Shown here: in pieces, positions 27,048 to 37,105 of the stretch
Numbering within the stretch: position 1 is the stretch's first letter
How the letters are laid out: every line of letters starts with the position of its first letter
DNA from: Aliiroseovarius halocynthiae
Lineage (GTDB): Bacteria > Pseudomonadota > Alphaproteobacteria > Rhodobacterales > Rhodobacteraceae
Length of the DNA stretch: 64,000 bases
Assembly (NCBI RefSeq): GCF_007004645.1
Contig: NZ_ML660019.1
Span: 1,446,437-1,510,436 of the forward strand
Direction of reading: 5' to 3'
The notes under the pieces: generated by a model
Database searches by the model: none
What the model was told of the DNA's origin: nothing
The model's input: the letters and a program-made list of their open reading frames with translations, nothing else
Program-made: the position numbers and the translations under genes

Positions 27048-28442
27048 TTAGATGTGAATGACACGGTCATAAGCGTCCAACACCGCCTCGTGCATGCTTT
27101 CGGAAATCGTCGGGTGCGGGAAGACGGTGTGCATCAGCTCTTCTTCCGTGGTTTCCAGCGTTTTTCCAACCACATAGCCTTGGATCATCTCGGTCACTTC
27201 CGGGCCAACCATATGGGCGCCCAAGAGTTCGCCGGTCTTGGCGTCGAAGATGGTTTTGATCATGCCCTCGGGGTCCCCCATAGCGATGGCTTTGCCATTG
27301 CCGATGAAGGGGAAGCGGCCGACTTTGATGTCAAAGCCCTGCTCTTTCGCTTTCGCCTCTGACAGACCCACACTTGCCACCTGCGGGTGGCAATAGGTGC
27401 ATCCGGGAATGCTTTCAGGTTTCACAGGATGGGCGTGCAGACCGGCGATCAGCTCGGCCACCATCACGCCTTCATGGCTGGCTTTGTGGGCAAGCCACGG
27501 GGCACCGGCGATATCACCAATCGCATAGAGGCCATCCACACCCGTACGGCAATGCGCGTCGGTCACGACATGGGTGCGGTCAATCTTCACGCCAAGCGCT
27601 TCCAAACCCAGACCTTCCACATTTCCAACGATACCAACGGCGGAAATCACCGTGTCGAACTCTTGCTTTTCGACCTTGCCACCCACTTCGATATGAGCGG
27701 TGACTTTACCCTTTGCACGGTCCAGCTGCTTGACCATGGCTTTCTCCATGATCTTCATGCCTTGCTTGACGAAGGACTTCTTCGCGAAGGCCGAAATCTC
27801 GGCGTCCTCTACCGGCAGGACGCGATCCATCACCTCGACCACTGTGGTATCAGCGCCCAACGTGTTGAAGAAGCTTGCGAATTCAATCCCGATGGCACCC
27901 GAACCAATCACCAGCAGCTTCTTCGGCATGCGGGGTGGGTTCAGCGCGTGTTTGTAGGTCCAGACCAGATCGCCGTCAGCTTCCAGGCCCGGCAACTCAC
28001 GTGCACGCGCGCCGGTTGCCAGTACGATGTTCTTCGCCGTCAGATCTTCCGTGCCCTTGTCCGTTTTGACCGAGACCTTACCCTTTGCCGGGATCGTCGC
28101 CTCGCCCATGAAAACGGTGACTTTGTTTTTCTTCATCAGGTGGCCGATACCGCCCGACAACTGCGCCGCAACGCCGCGCGAGCGCTTCACGATCGCGGGC
28201 AGATCATAATCGATCTTACCTGCCGACAGGCCGAACTCTTTGGCGCGATGCATCAGGTGGAACACCTCGGCCGAACGCAAAAGCGCTTTGGTTGGGATAC
28301 AGCCCCAGTTCAGGCAGATACCGCCCAAATGCTCGCGTTCGATAATGGCCACTTTCTGGCCCAGCTGCGCCGCCCGAATGGCTGCCACATAGCCGCCCGG
28401 CCCGGCGCCGATCACGATCGTATCATAGGTCTGTCCTGCCAT
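27048..28442 (-). CDS. lpdA: Dihydrolipoyl dehydrogenase (E3)
   Basis: 464 aa from the ATG at 28442, preceded by GAGGAGG. It reoxidises dihydrolipoamide of 2-oxoacid dehydrogenase complexes or the glycine cleavage system with FAD and NAD. FAD motif VIGAGPGGYVAA (10-21), redox disulfide C43/C48 in GGICLNWGCIPTK, NAD motif VIGSGAIGIEFAS, and the C-terminal FPHPTISE with the catalytic His-Glu pair. It is not next to other complex genes here, so its E1/E2 partners are elsewhere. Confidence 0.95.
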   Translation of the reverse strand: MAGQTYDTIVIGAGPGGYVAAIRAAQLGQKVAIIEREHLGGICLNWGCIPTKALLRSAEVFHLMHRAKEFGLSAGKIDYDLPAIVKRSRGVAAQLSGGIGHLMKKNKVTVFMGEATIPAKGKVSVKTDKGTEDLTAKNIVLATGARARELPGLEADGDLVWTYKHALNPPRMPKKLLVIGSGAIGIEFASFFNTLGADTTVVEVMDRVLPVEDAEISAFAKKSFVKQGMKIMEKAMVKQLDRAKGKVTAHIEVGGKVEKQEFDTVISAVGIVGNVEGLGLEALGVKIDRTHVVTDAHCRTGVDGLYAIGDIAGAPWLAHKASHEGVMVAELIAGLHAHPVKPESIPGCTYCHPQVASVGLSEAKAKEQGFDIKVGRFPFIGNGKAIAMGDPEGMIKTIFDAKTGELLGAHMVGPEVTEMIQGYVVGKTLETTEEELMHTVFPHPTISESMHEAVLDAYDRVIHI

Positions 28443-28507
28443 GGGTGGCTCCTCCTCATCCAAAAAGTAGTTTGGCATTAAACTATTTTGTTCAACGGAT
28501 CAATTAC

Positions 28508-28542
28508 CTCAGCGAAACCCTGCTAGTCGCTCAGCGAAACCC
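28508..28542. repeat. Direct repeat pair upstream of lpdA
   Basis: The 13-mer CTCAGCGAAACCC occurs at 28508-28520 and again at 28530-28542, 22 bases apart (two helical turns), 66-100 bases before the lpdA start. It may be a binding site for an unknown regulator. Confidence 0.5.
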
Positions 28543-28557
28543 GTTGAAAATATCGTA

Positions 28558-29142
28558 CTATGCATCATTCTTCTGCATCTTTTCACGTATGCTTGCATAG
28601 CCACCGCCCTGGATAAACGCGATTTCTTCGGCGCTGCTTTGCCGTTCCAACACATCGTTGCGATACGGGAAGCGACCAAACTTGCGGATGATTTCGCGGT
28701 GGACACGGGCGTGAAGCGTATCCCCTGCCCCACGTGGGTCAGACATGCGATCTTGCATCAATTCGATACACCGGTCCTGCATCGCCATCTCTTCGCTGTG
28801 CATGAAGGGCATGTAAAAGAACTGCCGCGTTGGCAGATCTATTTGCAGGTCCAGATCTGCGGCAATGGCTTTTTCAGCGCAGGCCAAAGCGGCGGCATCC
28901 GTCGCGAAGGATCGCGCATCCCCCCGAAACATATTACGCGGAAACTGATCGGTCAGGATCAGGAACCCAAGTGCGCCTTCTGCAGTGTCTTGCCAGTGAT
29001 CACGCTGGCCTGCGCGGGCGGCTTCCCAATCCGCCAGAAACCTGTTGCGGATCGTGCCATCCAGATCGTCGGAACCGTTATACCAGCCTTCGGGCCCGGT
29101 CTCGTCGACCCAGAAGTGGATGATTTCTTGTGTTGTGGGCAT
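28558..29142 (-). CDS. DUF924 family protein
   Basis: 194 aa from the ATG at 29142, which follows GGGAGGA. Hallmarks of the family: IIHFWVDE, GWYNGSDDLD, LTDQFPRNMFRG, TRQFFYMPFMHSE and FGRFPYRNDVLER. The function is unestablished; the fold is all-helical. The stop lies near the upstream region of lpdA, with no overlap. Confidence 0.88.
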   Translation of the reverse strand: MPTTQEIIHFWVDETGPEGWYNGSDDLDGTIRNRFLADWEAARAGQRDHWQDTAEGALGFLILTDQFPRNMFRGDARSFATDAAALACAEKAIAADLDLQIDLPTRQFFYMPFMHSEEMAMQDRCIELMQDRMSDPRGAGDTLHARVHREIIRKFGRFPYRNDVLERQSSAEEIAFIQGGGYASIREKMQKNDA

Positions 29143-29202
29143 TGCATCCTCCCTGTCCCACCACCCTAGCGGGACAGGGGACTTCTGCAAGCCCCCCCCG
29201 GA

Positions 29203-30462
29203 TCAGCTCTCGTCTTCGTCGCTGGCCTCGGCTTCCTCTGCCCAGAACTCTTGCGCCATATCGACCGCCACAGGCGAGGTCGCAGGCGCCATCGTCACAT
29301 ATGCACCGGTATCTGCGGGCGCTGGCGCAGAACGTTGGGTCGACCGCCACAGGCCATAGGCCAACAGGGCCAGCAAAAGGACGGCCATGTAGGACCAGAA
29401 CCCGCTGGGGCCGACAACGCCCATGACCCAGCCCGAAATAATCGGTCCGGCGATTGCGCCGATCCCATTGATAAAGATCAGGCCAGCCGACGCGGCGGGC
29501 ATGTCGTCCGGTTCAAGAAAGTCGTTCACATAGGCCAGAAGAAGAGCATAGAGCGGGTTGGTCATCCCACCCATGATGAATGCAGCAACCAAGAGAACGT
29601 CATAATTCGACGACAGCAGCACGGGCAGGAAACCAGCCATAGCCGCGACGGCCGTCACGATCAGGATCAGGACGCGGCGATCCATGCGGTCTGAAATCCA
29701 GCCAATTGGATATTGCAGCACCAAGCCACCGATATAGAAGGTCGACACAAATCCAGAGATCTGCGCGACGCTCAACCCTGCCTGCTGGCCAAAGACCGAG
29801 GCCATGCCAAACTGAGCCGCAAACACCCCACCAAGAAGGAAGAAGCCGACACATCCCAATGGGGAAATCGTGTAAAGCTCGCGCAGGCTTAGACCTTTGG
29901 TCGTTTCAAATGCGGGTGTCGGGTTGATCGACAAAAGGATCGGAGCAAAGGCGATGGACACCAGCACCGAGGGAATGATGAACAAGATAAAATCCTGCGG
30001 GTCACCGATCACCAACAGACCTTGTGCCGCGATGATGCCTACCATCTGCACAAACATGTAAAGAGACAGCGCTTTCCCACGGTTTTCGTTGTCAGCCGCG
30101 TTGTTCAGCCAGCTTTCCGCCGTGACATACACGCCAGAGAAACAAAATCCGACCACAACGCGCAGAAGCGTCCACGCGATCGGATCGGTCATTGCCGGAT
30201 ACAGAATAAGCACAGCAGAGATGAACGACCCAAGGGCCGCAAAGACTCGCACATGCCCAACGCGGCGGATCATCACCGGCGCCATACGCGACCCAAATAA
30301 GAAGCCTGCGAAATAGCCGGACATGACCAAAGACAGTTCGAAGGTTGAAAACCCTTCCAACCCGCCACGGATTCCCAACAGCGTGCCCTGCACCCCGTTG
30401 CCGACCATCAAAAGCATAACGCCCAACAAAAGCGCCCAAGAGCTTGCAAGTACCTGAAGCAT
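29203..30462 (-). CDS. MFS transporter
   Basis: 419 aa with twelve predicted helices. It carries the MFS loop motif as GSRMAPVMIRRVGHVRVFA after helix 2 (about 57-75) and again DRMDRRVL after helix 8. It resembles the YcaD-type sugar/drug exporter group. The last 45 residues form an acidic cytoplasmic tail (EEAEASDEDES end). The substrate is unknown. Confidence 0.88.
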   Translation of the reverse strand: MLQVLASSWALLLGVMLLMVGNGVQGTLLGIRGGLEGFSTFELSLVMSGYFAGFLFGSRMAPVMIRRVGHVRVFAALGSFISAVLILYPAMTDPIAWTLLRVVVGFCFSGVYVTAESWLNNAADNENRGKALSLYMFVQMVGIIAAQGLLVIGDPQDFILFIIPSVLVSIAFAPILLSINPTPAFETTKGLSLRELYTISPLGCVGFFLLGGVFAAQFGMASVFGQQAGLSVAQISGFVSTFYIGGLVLQYPIGWISDRMDRRVLILIVTAVAAMAGFLPVLLSSNYDVLLVAAFIMGGMTNPLYALLLAYVNDFLEPDDMPAASAGLIFINGIGAIAGPIISGWVMGVVGPSGFWSYMAVLLLALLAYGLWRSTQRSAPAPADTGAYVTMAPATSPVAVDMAQEFWAEEAEASDEDES

Positions 30463-30554
30463 CGCTGTCTCCGAAATCCCGAGAGGTTCAGTCTAGACCG
30501 GAGATCCCAGGAAAGATCGCTTTTTCGCGACGTTGCAGAGTCGTGTTCCGGCCT

Positions 30555-31616
30555 TCAGGTCCCGTCAGGCAGCAGAAGCGAACTGTCCCCATAAGAGAAG
30601 AAGCGATATTTCTGGGAAATCGCATGATCATAGACTTGGCGCATCCGATCCTGCCCCATCAGCGCCGAGACAAGCATCATCAGCGTGGATTTGGGCAGGT
30701 GGAAATTGGTCATCAGTCCCGAGGCAATCGAGAAGTTGAAACCAGGTGTAATGAAGATGTCCGTTTCACCTGTCCAAGGCGCAATCTGCCCTTTCGCAAT
30801 AGCCGCGCTTTCGATCAGGCGCAGCGCCGTCGTGCCAACGGGGATCACCCGCCCACCAGCGGCAAGGGTCGCGTTGATCTGATCCGCTGCGTTTTGGCCG
30901 ACCTCTCCCCATTCGGCATGCATCTTGTGTTTCGAGATGTCGTCGACCTTCACCGGCAAAAACGTGCCCGCGCCAACATGCAAGGTCACATGGGTCAATC
31001 CAACGCCCATCGCGGCGACCCGCGCCAGCAAATCGGTGTCAAAATGCAGAGAGGCCGTCGGGGCCGCAACAGCGCCGGTATTGCGCGCGAACACCGTTTG
31101 GTAATCCTCGTTATCCTGCGCATCTGCCGCACGTTTGGCTGCAATATAGGGCGGCAAGGGCATCTTGCCGGCATCCTCGATTGCGGCGCCAAAGGCGTCG
31201 CCCTCCAGATTGAACCGCAACACGGCCTGATCGTCGTCTCGGCTAAGGAATTCAGCATTCAGCGCGTCCGAGAAGACAATCACATCGCCCTCTTTCAGCT
31301 TGCGTAAGGGCTTTGCCATCGCATGCCACCGACCTTGTCCGTCGGGCGACAAAAGCGTCACTTCGATATGGGCAATCCCCTCGCCCGGAGCCTGCCCCGG
31401 TCGCGTACGCGTCCCAAACAGCCGCCCCGGGATGACTTTGGTATCGTTCAGAACCAGCCGGTCGCCCGGGCGCAGCCAATCGGTCAGATCCCCCACATGG
31501 GCGTCAGTCAGGCAGTCCGCAGTTGCAACCAACAGACGGCTTGCCGTGCGCGGGCGTACGGGGCGGGTCGCGATCAGCTCTTCAGGCAGATCAAAGTCAA
31601 AATCACTAAGCTTCAT
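30555..31616 (-). CDS. queA: S-adenosylmethionine:tRNA ribosyltransferase-isomerase
   Basis: 353 aa from the ATG at 31616 ([16 protein letters not shown]), the usual QueA start; a longer frame from 31652 is unlikely. It transfers the ribosyl part of SAM to preQ1 on tRNA to give epoxyqueuosine. Motifs [39 protein letters not shown] and [10 protein letters not shown] are all present. Only 36 bases separate it from the AsmA-like gene, so they may share a transcript. Confidence 0.95.
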   Translation of the reverse strand: MKLSDFDFDLPEELIATRPVRPRTASRLLVATADCLTDAHVGDLTDWLRPGDRLVLNDTKVIPGRLFGTRTRPGQAPGEGIAHIEVTLLSPDGQGRWHAMAKPLRKLKEGDVIVFSDALNAEFLSRDDDQAVLRFNLEGDAFGAAIEDAGKMPLPPYIAAKRAADAQDNEDYQTVFARNTGAVAAPTASLHFDTDLLARVAAMGVGLTHVTLHVGAGTFLPVKVDDISKHKMHAEWGEVGQNAADQINATLAAGGRVIPVGTTALRLIESAAIAKGQIAPWTGETDIFITPGFNFSIASGLMTNFHLPKSTLMMLVSALMGQDRMRQVYDHAISQKYRFFSYGDSSLLLPDGT

Positions 31617-31652
31617 GGCCGCGCACATAGGTCCGATCCGACGAAAGGTCAA

Positions 31653-34600
31653 TCATTGCGGTTTCGGCGGCGGTGAGCGGCGGAAGATATCTCGGAAGAT
31701 GCCTGGAGTTAGGATTGACAATGGGTTGACCAAAACCTTGGGTGCCGAGGGAGTGCCGCCCAAATTGTAATTGAATCCGACAAGCCCCTCGCCGCGGCGG
31801 GCAAAAATCCGCCCCGCAGAGTTTACAATATAGAAGGGTGAGATCACGCCCTGCATCTCCATCTGCTCAGAACCGAGGAAGTAATACCCATCCATGGAGA
31901 TCCCCATAGAATGGCCTGAAGCAGAGCTTTCATAGATGGTTACTTTCTCTGGATCCAAACGGAAACGCGCATCCACATCGGTAAAGGTGATACCTTTTCC
32001 ACCCAATTGTTGCAGTAACCCAATTACGGATATTGCGGATAACAATTCTGCCATGGCTGGTGCATCGTGGATGTCTATATCATCTGTGATGGTAAGGCTG
32101 CCATCATAGACCCCTTTACCACCGGTGGGCGTCATAACAAGCACAAGCTTGCCATTGCGTGCAGATTTGAACAACCCGGCTTCACGCAGTACAGCGCCCG
32201 CATCCCCAGATTCAATTCTGAAGGCAGTGCCATTGTTTTGGCGAGCCGCAACGCCTTGAATTCGAGGTTTTCCGGATACCCGACCTTCGAACCGGCCAGA
32301 CAAACCGCCTGATTTCGCTGTCAGGTTCGCCTTGAACGGGGCTAGGATGATACCTTCCGAAATCGTCAGCCGATCCAGATTTAGGTCAATCGGTATTTGG
32401 CCATGCGTCACGCCACCGCCCTTGCCAGAACCGACCGTTGCCCTTCGCATATCCATTGAGCCTCCGGTCACATTCACCGCAACGGGGATGCCCGCGCCAC
32501 GTCCGGTCAACGTGACCTGCGCATCCAGCCATCCACCCAATTTCACCCGGTCGAATACAGCGGTATCTAATCCGCCATCCGGCTGTACCGAGACACGCCC
32601 AGCTGCGGATAACCCCGGCGCAGTCAACACCATCTGATCAACCTGAGGCACAGTGCCAAGATTGGCGGTCAGCGTGATCTTCCCATCTGTTTTTCGGGAC
32701 TTTACCCAGCCCAACGCAGGGATCGACAGGCCGACTCCCTTCAAGTCTCCCTCAAGAGACAAACGCGGCGCAGCGCCCTTAGCCAGATCAATTCTATAGC
32801 TGCCGCGGCCCTCACCGCGCACGCTTCCCGACGGCAGTCCCACCTTGAACACGTCCAGCGCTTCGGCCCCCAAAGGAAAGGTACCGAAGACTGTAGAGTT
32901 TTCCGCGGCTTGACGCGCATGAAGTGGCAGTTCCCAAGTGCCTGACACTGACAAACCGGAAAGATCGCCCTGCCCTTTGAGCGAAAGCAACGTATCCGTG
33001 ACACGCAAAGAAGCCGTCGGCAAACTCAGTTTATGCCCTCGAACAATTTTGTCAGTTTCAACATTGCGAAGTTCGCCGTCCAAATTATATGTGATCTGAT
33101 CCCGCTCGTCCCCTGACTGCATCAGAATATCGACATGCCCACGAACTGTCGCATGCCCGGTAACCATATTTGGCCCGAACTTAACCTCGCTTGAACTGAA
33201 AACGTCAAAAGGCTTAGCATTCAGCAAGTGTAGAACAGCTCCTAACTGGCCAGCGACGGCCAAATCGACCTCGGCTGGCACTGGTGGGTCGAGAGTGCTT
33301 GGCGCAGCATCCACCCGCTTCGGCTCTTCCAGTTGCGGAATGGTGAATTGCGTACCCGATATATCCAGCACCCCAGCGACCTCTCCCTTCGCATTGCGCG
33401 GGTGCACAACCCCACGATCAGCCACGACGGACAAACGGCGGCCTTCGATCACCAAACGGCCGGCAGCATGTTCGATCGGCTGCATTTTCTTGACCGCGTG
33501 AATAGTCATATCTTGATAGGAGGCGGACAGATTAATCTGCGCAGGAGCGGACCCGTATTTACGCCACGCGACCGAAACGTCGCGGAATTTCCCAGAAATC
33601 ACGTTCTGGCGAATCCACGCGCGCGTTTCCGCACCGTACTTTTCCGGCCAGAGGGCAATAACTTGTGCTGGAGAAACCTCATCAGCAACACTATCAAAAC
33701 CGAGCGACCACCCGTCGCTATTAGCCGAGATCCGGCCAGTCCCTGCGATGTGCCGCTCTTCATGCGTAACATAGGCGTGCCCGATCGTGATCTCGAACGG
33801 ATCAAGCCGTAGACGGAAATCCCCGCCGCCATCGCCCAACAAAACCGTTTCTTCAAACAGCTCGGAAGGATTAAGTTCGGCTGCCGACAACTGGATCTGA
33901 CCAATTAGTTCTGTCGGCCAGCCATCAGACCAACCACGTAGATAGGCATGCCCCGCAGCGCTGGCCTGCAGCCAGTCTGACGACATCGCCATTTCAGAGA
34001 AATCCATACGCTCGCGCTCGGGATCGTAGTCGATCTGGACGCGCCCGCCATTAAAGCGCACGGGCTCAACCCCTGTCCCAGGCGACAGCCCCCCTGCGCC
34101 GAACTCCAACACACCAGCAAGATCCGAAATCGCACCGTCTTCGTCTACAGTCGTTAGCAACTCGCCCGAGATCGGGGCATCCACAACCCCGAGAAAGGTC
34201 AAAAGGGGCGATTGCGCGGCAATGTCTGCAGACAATGCGTTTTTGAACCGCGCTGCGAATTGGGCGGCGGAACTATCTTTGGCACTACGGAACTCCAGCA
34301 CGGTCTCGGCCAGAGTTTCGGTCTGATTGAAGACATCAAATGACAACGACATTGTGACATGCTGTTCGTCTTGAGTAATCACCAGCGCACCGTCGGTGAC
34401 CTGCCAAATCCGCCCCGTACGTGCGTCTTCTAGCGTAATGGTCAGCGCATCGGCCCGAATTTCACCAGTCTGCGACAGCGCACCTTTTTCAAAGACCCGG
34501 TCAATTCCATCCAACATCGAGGCAAAATCGCCGCTTGCGCCAATACCCTGCCCAAAGCTCAGTGCGAATCCGCCGTCGGCTTGCCGCCGGACTGTGATCT

Positions 34601-35336
34601 GTGCACCCGTTAGGGCCAGATTTGCAGGCTCGATCCGACCGGCCAGCACCGGCCAGACCAACACTGAGCCCTCCACAGCGTTCAAACGACCAATTTCAAG
34701 CCCGGTTTCGTCGCGCACCCCCAAATCAACTAAACGCAACCGTGGCCGTCCACTTTCAGCCACACCCAGTTCGATCCGCGACAACGACAGGCCTATCGCG
34801 TCAGACTGCGCATTCAGCTGCGCTTCAACTTTACGCGCCACCCAGTCCGGTAGCGTGACGACACGGCCAGTTGCCGACATGGACACGAGCGCCAGAAACA
34901 AAGCGGTGGCTCCAAACAAGAAAACCGTCCAGATACCCAAACGACGCTTCAGCTTTCGCGGTGTTTTGCGCTTTGGCACAATCGGCTCGGCATTCGCAGG
35001 CGCATCAGGCACATCACGCGAAGGTACCAGCTCTAAACTGACCGCATCCGCATCGAAGCTTCCGGTTTCTCGAAGCCGTGGGGGACTGCGGCCCTCCATG
35101 CCCGCTCCGGTCTCAACCGCAAGCGAAGCTTTTCGTGTGCGCCGTCGGCGCATCAGTGCGCGTTCCAACAATCCGCGTAGGGGCATTCTTCGGACGCTTG
35201 ATGCAACAACTGCAGCTTCGGCCTGTTCGGCCGTCATTTCATCGGGCCTACCCCGTCTAAGCGACACCGAATCCAGCGCCCCTCCATTCCGAGGCACATC
35301 TGTCAGGTCATCATCTGGCGCGTTGTCATTAGTCAT
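31653..35336 (-). CDS. AsmA-like / YhdP-type large envelope protein
   Basis: 1227 aa from the ATG at 35336 (an ATG at 35381 would add 15 residues). A disordered N-terminal 100 residues and one membrane helix (about 128-148, GIWTVFLFGATALFLALV) are followed by a long beta-rich periplasmic part. The C-terminal quarter holds AsmA-family features (LTISEGIILAPFKANLTAK, FEGRVSG, MQGVISPFYIVNSAGRIF). Proteins of this group are thought to bridge inner and outer membrane and move phospholipid. Functional assignment rests on family resemblance. Confidence 0.8.
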   Translation of the reverse strand: MTNDNAPDDDLTDVPRNGGALDSVSLRRGRPDEMTAEQAEAAVVASSVRRMPLRGLLERALMRRRRTRKASLAVETGAGMEGRSPPRLRETGSFDADAVSLELVPSRDVPDAPANAEPIVPKRKTPRKLKRRLGIWTVFLFGATALFLALVSMSATGRVVTLPDWVARKVEAQLNAQSDAIGLSLSRIELGVAESGRPRLRLVDLGVRDETGLEIGRLNAVEGSVLVWPVLAGRIEPANLALTGAQITVRRQADGGFALSFGQGIGASGDFASMLDGIDRVFEKGALSQTGEIRADALTITLEDARTGRIWQVTDGALVITQDEQHVTMSLSFDVFNQTETLAETVLEFRSAKDSSAAQFAARFKNALSADIAAQSPLLTFLGVVDAPISGELLTTVDEDGAISDLAGVLEFGAGGLSPGTGVEPVRFNGGRVQIDYDPERERMDFSEMAMSSDWLQASAAGHAYLRGWSDGWPTELIGQIQLSAAELNPSELFEETVLLGDGGGDFRLRLDPFEITIGHAYVTHEERHIAGTGRISANSDGWSLGFDSVADEVSPAQVIALWPEKYGAETRAWIRQNVISGKFRDVSVAWRKYGSAPAQINLSASYQDMTIHAVKKMQPIEHAAGRLVIEGRRLSVVADRGVVHPRNAKGEVAGVLDISGTQFTIPQLEEPKRVDAAPSTLDPPVPAEVDLAVAGQLGAVLHLLNAKPFDVFSSSEVKFGPNMVTGHATVRGHVDILMQSGDERDQITYNLDGELRNVETDKIVRGHKLSLPTASLRVTDTLLSLKGQGDLSGLSVSGTWELPLHARQAAENSTVFGTFPLGAEALDVFKVGLPSGSVRGEGRGSYRIDLAKGAAPRLSLEGDLKGVGLSIPALGWVKSRKTDGKITLTANLGTVPQVDQMVLTAPGLSAAGRVSVQPDGGLDTAVFDRVKLGGWLDAQVTLTGRGAGIPVAVNVTGGSMDMRRATVGSGKGGGVTHGQIPIDLNLDRLTISEGIILAPFKANLTAKSGGLSGRFEGRVSGKPRIQGVAARQNNGTAFRIESGDAGAVLREAGLFKSARNGKLVLVMTPTGGKGVYDGSLTITDDIDIHDAPAMAELLSAISVIGLLQQLGGKGITFTDVDARFRLDPEKVTIYESSASGHSMGISMDGYYFLGSEQMEMQGVISPFYIVNSAGRIFARRGEGLVGFNYNLGGTPSAPKVLVNPLSILTPGIFRDIFRRSPPPKPQ

Positions 35337-35492
35337 TCTGCCTGTCCGACCGGCCTTGCAGCCCCCTGTAATTTCGATCATTCTGCCCAAAACACCGGAA
35401 CGGTGAAAGACCTGAATGCGTGCTTATGCCTGGTTTTCCATGCACAAGCTTTGCAATGGCTCTAGCGGCTTAACGGAAGGAATTCCAGAAAC

Positions 35493-35978
35493 ATGACCCA
35501 AACCTTGCCGTCAGTTGGCGACATCGCGCCAGATTTCACCCTTCCGCAAGACGGCGGCGATCCGATCAACCTGTTAGACCTCGCAGGCGGTCCCGTCGTT
35601 TTATTTTTCTATCCGAAAGACAACACCCCTGGCTGCACCACCGAAGCGTTGGACTTCACCGCATTATGGCACGAATTTCAATCCCTCGGCGTGCAGGTGC
35701 TGGGCGTCTCTAAGGACAGCCTGAAAAAGCACGAGAACTTCCGCAACAAACACGCACTGGCCGTTCCGCTTTTGTCAGACGCCGAGAGCGACGTCTGTGA
35801 GCGCTATGGTACCTGGGGCGAGAAGAAAAACTATGGCCGTACCTATATGGGCATCACCCGCACCACCTTCCTGATCGGTGCAGATGGCCACATCGCGCAG
35901 GTCTGGGAGAAGGTGAAGGTCAAAGGGCACGCTCAAGAGGTGCTTGAGGTCGCGCACGAACTGGCAAAAACCACATGA
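35493..35978 (+). CDS. bcp: Thiol peroxidase, Bcp/PrxQ family
   Basis: 161 aa. It reduces hydroperoxides with a thiol. The peroxidatic Cys is C48 in TPGCTTEALDF. The usual resolving Cys five residues later is replaced by Leu, so it works either as a 1-Cys enzyme or with the second Cys in DVCERYG. GGAAGG precedes the ATG closely. It overlaps the DUF455 gene by four bases. Confidence 0.94.
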   Translation: MTQTLPSVGDIAPDFTLPQDGGDPINLLDLAGGPVVLFFYPKDNTPGCTTEALDFTALWHEFQSLGVQVLGVSKDSLKKHENFRNKHALAVPLLSDAESDVCERYGTWGEKKNYGRTYMGITRTTFLIGADGHIAQVWEKVKVKGHAQEVLEVAHELAKTT

Positions 35979-36847
35979 CTGGCATTCCCAAACCACTGGC
36001 ACAAATGGCCAACGATGTACTGCGCACCGCTGATGGGCACGAGAAGACTGCGCTGGCCCGAAAATACGCCGCGGCTTGGTTTGCTGCGCGCGAATCTGGG
36101 CAGATTACCTCTCCACTTCAGGATCGGGATGTTATCATCGGTCAGGTCACGCCGCCGGATTTCCCCGCCCGCCCCGATAAGCCCGAACTGAAGGACCCGC
36201 GCGATGTTCCGCGTCGTCGCCCCGGATCACGCCCCGGTCAGGTCGCGCTGCTGCACGCAGTTGCGCATATCGAACTGAATGCGGTGGACCTGCACTGGGA
36301 TATCATCGCACGCTTTTCTGACACATCTATGCCGCTCGGATTCTATGATGACTGGGTGAAGGCCGCTGACGAAGAATCAAAACATTTCAATCTTGTATGT
36401 GATTGCCTTGAAGCATTAGATAGCCACTATGGCGCGCTTACTGCGCATGCCGGCATGTGGCGCGCGGCCGAGGATACCGCGACGGATTTTCTGGGGCGGC
36501 TGGCCGTCGTGCCCATGGTGCTTGAGGCACGCGGCCTGGACGTTACTCCCGGCATGATCGACATCTTCCGTAAAGCCGATTTGCACGACACTGTGGCCGC
36601 GCTGGAAGTCATCTATGCCGAAGAAGTCGGCCATGTCGCCTATGGTTCGAAATGGTTCCACTTCCTGTGTGGCCGCCACGAACTGGATCCGAAAGAGGCA
36701 TTCCACAACCTGGTGCGCACTTATTTTCACGGCGCGCTAAAACCACCGTTCAACGACGAAAAGCGCGCCGAGGCGGGATTGCCGCCCGATTTCTATTGGC
36801 CACTAACAAATGAAGAACCGGATCGGCAGCGTGGCACACCATCATAG
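35975..36847 (+). CDS. DUF455 ferritin-like domain protein
   Basis: 290 aa. DUF455 hallmarks: LLHAVAHIELNAVDLHWD, DEESKHFNLV, VVPMVLEARGLDVTPGMI and YAEEVGHVAYGSKWF, supplying the Glu and His of a ferritin-like di-iron site. Function unproven. Coupled to bcp by ATGA, which suggests an oxidative-stress role (inference). Confidence 0.9.
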   Translation: MTGIPKPLAQMANDVLRTADGHEKTALARKYAAAWFAARESGQITSPLQDRDVIIGQVTPPDFPARPDKPELKDPRDVPRRRPGSRPGQVALLHAVAHIELNAVDLHWDIIARFSDTSMPLGFYDDWVKAADEESKHFNLVCDCLEALDSHYGALTAHAGMWRAAEDTATDFLGRLAVVPMVLEARGLDVTPGMIDIFRKADLHDTVAALEVIYAEEVGHVAYGSKWFHFLCGRHELDPKEAFHNLVRTYFHGALKPPFNDEKRAEAGLPPDFYWPLTNEEPDRQRGTPS

Positions 36848-37105
36848 AACCCGCTTAAGGCGAAATTACCACTTACAACATCACCAAATGTAGTAGGTCA
36901 GGAATACCCGACCACACCTTGCACACCCCAAAAGGTTAAGATCGGCAGAAATCTGCCCGTTTCGCAGCGGCAAGTTAATGAATTTCCCAAATTTTCTTGC
37001 GTGAAGAACAGCTCCGCGTTAAGCACCTCGGGTCTGCTGGCACGCCGTTAAGAGCGAACCAATGCCGCAAGACAGGGACAAAGGGAAGACACTGGGAACT
37101 GCACA

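Noticed and set aside
36848-37105. CtrA-type sites before the M23 gene
   Set aside because: Several TTAAG half-sites occur, but none has the TTAA-N7-TTAA spacing.
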